Positions 5,153 to 5,833 of a stretch of 5,833 bases of DNA are shown here, piece after piece. Source of the DNA: Lachnoclostridium sp. UBA1781 (GTDB lineage Bacteria > Bacillota > Clostridia > Lachnospirales > Lachnospiraceae); the NCBI GenBank assembly GCA_002315495.1, contig DCGJ01000055.1:1-5833 (forward strand), in the 5' to 3' direction. The translations under genes were made by a program, and so were the position numbers. The stretch's first letter is position 1. Each line of letters opens with the position of its first letter. The notes beneath the pieces are model-generated. The model was not told the origin of the DNA and ran no database searches. It saw nothing but the letters and a program-made list of their open reading frames with translations.

Positions 5153-5833
5153 TTACTTCCACTGAATCACACCATCCCGAAACTCAGCAATGATCGTGCC
5201 TTCACGGTCTGTTCGTAGCACCTTCATCCCCGCATTCTCCAAACGTTGCAGGCAGGAATCATGAGGATGCCCGTATTCATTCTCGCCAACACTAATAACC
5301 CCATAAGAAGCATCCATCGCTTTCAGAAAGTCTTCCGAACTGCTGCTATAGCTTCCATGATGCGCAACATAATAAATATCACAAGACAAATTGCTTCCGG
5401 CCGCCACCAGTTGTTCCTCGACCTTCGACGTTGCATCTCCCGAAATCAAAACCTTAACCCCCTGTAAATGCACCTTGACCACCAAAGAGGAATCGTTCTC
5501 TTCTAATCCTTCCGTATCTACCGGTCCAAGCACCTCCACGTCTACATCTCCAAACTTATAGGAATCTCCCTTCGTCGGCACGGTAAGCTTCCCCCACACC
5601 GTTCCGGAATTCTTCACGCTTTCATTCCCCTCAAGCGCAAGTAGAAATCTTGTTGCAGTCGCGGTATCCGCCATATAGTCCGGTCCCCAGACCTCATCCA
5701 CCGGAAGCTGCTCCAGTACATCAATCAGTCCCCCGATGTGATCGGCATCGTAATGGGTTGCAATCACAAGAGCCAGTCTTTCCACTCCAATTGCCTTCAA
5801 ATAGGAAACCAGTTCCCTTCCGGTATCCCGTCC
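5153..5833 (-). CDS. ComEC-type metallo-beta-lactamase domain protein (partial)
   Basis: The 226 C-terminal residues are in the window and the reading frame runs off the right edge. The sequence begins GRDTGRELVSYL, the usual stretch after the DGG strand of ComEC-type MBL domains. It continues with the metal motif HYDADH (27-32, the HxDxDH variant), SGDA (131-134), AHHGS (157-161) and YGHPHDS (187-193). This is the fold of the C-terminal domain of ComEC/Rec2, the DNA-uptake channel, and of stand-alone secreted or cytosolic ComEC-like hydrolases common in clostridia. The stretch KGDSYKFGDVDVEVLGP and the END-SSLVVKV block read more like the stand-alone group, but the missing N-terminus decides it. 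A TTG at 5800 is an internal codon, not the start. Its stop lies 20 bases past the convergent terminator. Confidence 0.85.
   Translation of the reverse strand, partial: GRDTGRELVSYLKAIGVERLALVIATHYDADHIGGLIDVLEQLPVDEVWGPDYMADTATATRFLLALEGNESVKNSGTVWGKLTVPTKGDSYKFGDVDVEVLGPVDTEGLEENDSSLVVKVHLQGVKVLISGDATSKVEEQLVAAGSNLSCDIYYVAHHGSYSSSSEDFLKAMDASYGVISVGENEYGHPHDSCLQRLENAGMKVLRTDREGTIIAEFRDGVIQWK

Noticed and set aside
1..5833. CRISPR array, insertion sequence, phage or defence genes
   Set aside because: No regularly spaced repeats, transposase motifs, terminal inverted repeats or defence-type domains were seen. The region reads as core chromosome.

Overview
The window looks like core chromosome of a low-to-moderate G+C Bacillota, most likely class Clostridia and probably Lachnospiraceae. 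Three things suggest this: the tsaE-tsaB-rimI-tsaD gene order, Shine-Dalgarno sites of the AGGAGG type, and RNase Z and ComEC-type proteins that read like the clostridial versions. The taxonomic call is recognition from memory, not a database search.

Layout. On the minus strand, the right two thirds to the left edge hold a YcxB-like membrane protein (3949-4602), then tsaE, tsaB, rimI, rnz and tsaD (3866 down to 144). tsaE, tsaB and rimI are packed to within a few bases. rnz is inserted between rimI and tsaD. Beyond tsaD a strong minus-strand promoter (82-110) reads into the first 23 bases of what looks like a tRNA-Ser gene, cut by the window edge. To the right of the YcxB gene, a divergent promoter drives a single 72-codon plus-strand gene (4855-5073) with its own leader, strong ribosome site and rho-independent terminator. 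The right edge holds the C-terminal 226 residues of a ComEC-type metallo-beta-lactamase protein on the minus strand.

How the genes fit together. TsaD, TsaB and TsaE form the bacterial threonylcarbamoyl-transfer machine that makes t6A37 on ANN-decoding tRNAs; TsaC, which makes the substrate, is not here. RNase Z trims tRNA 3' ends and RimI acetylates ribosomal protein S18. With the adjacent tRNA gene this is a compact tRNA-maturation and translation-fidelity neighbourhood. The YcxB-like gene, the small plus-strand gene and the ComEC-type gene have no visible functional tie to it.

Most of the window is ordinary housekeeping DNA. The least explained part is 4600-5132. It holds two divergent promoters whose -35 boxes each sit at the centre of a perfect palindrome, a hairpin-bearing leader, and a small, apparently highly expressed orphan protein that resembles a leader plus a double-glycine plus an amphipathic tail.
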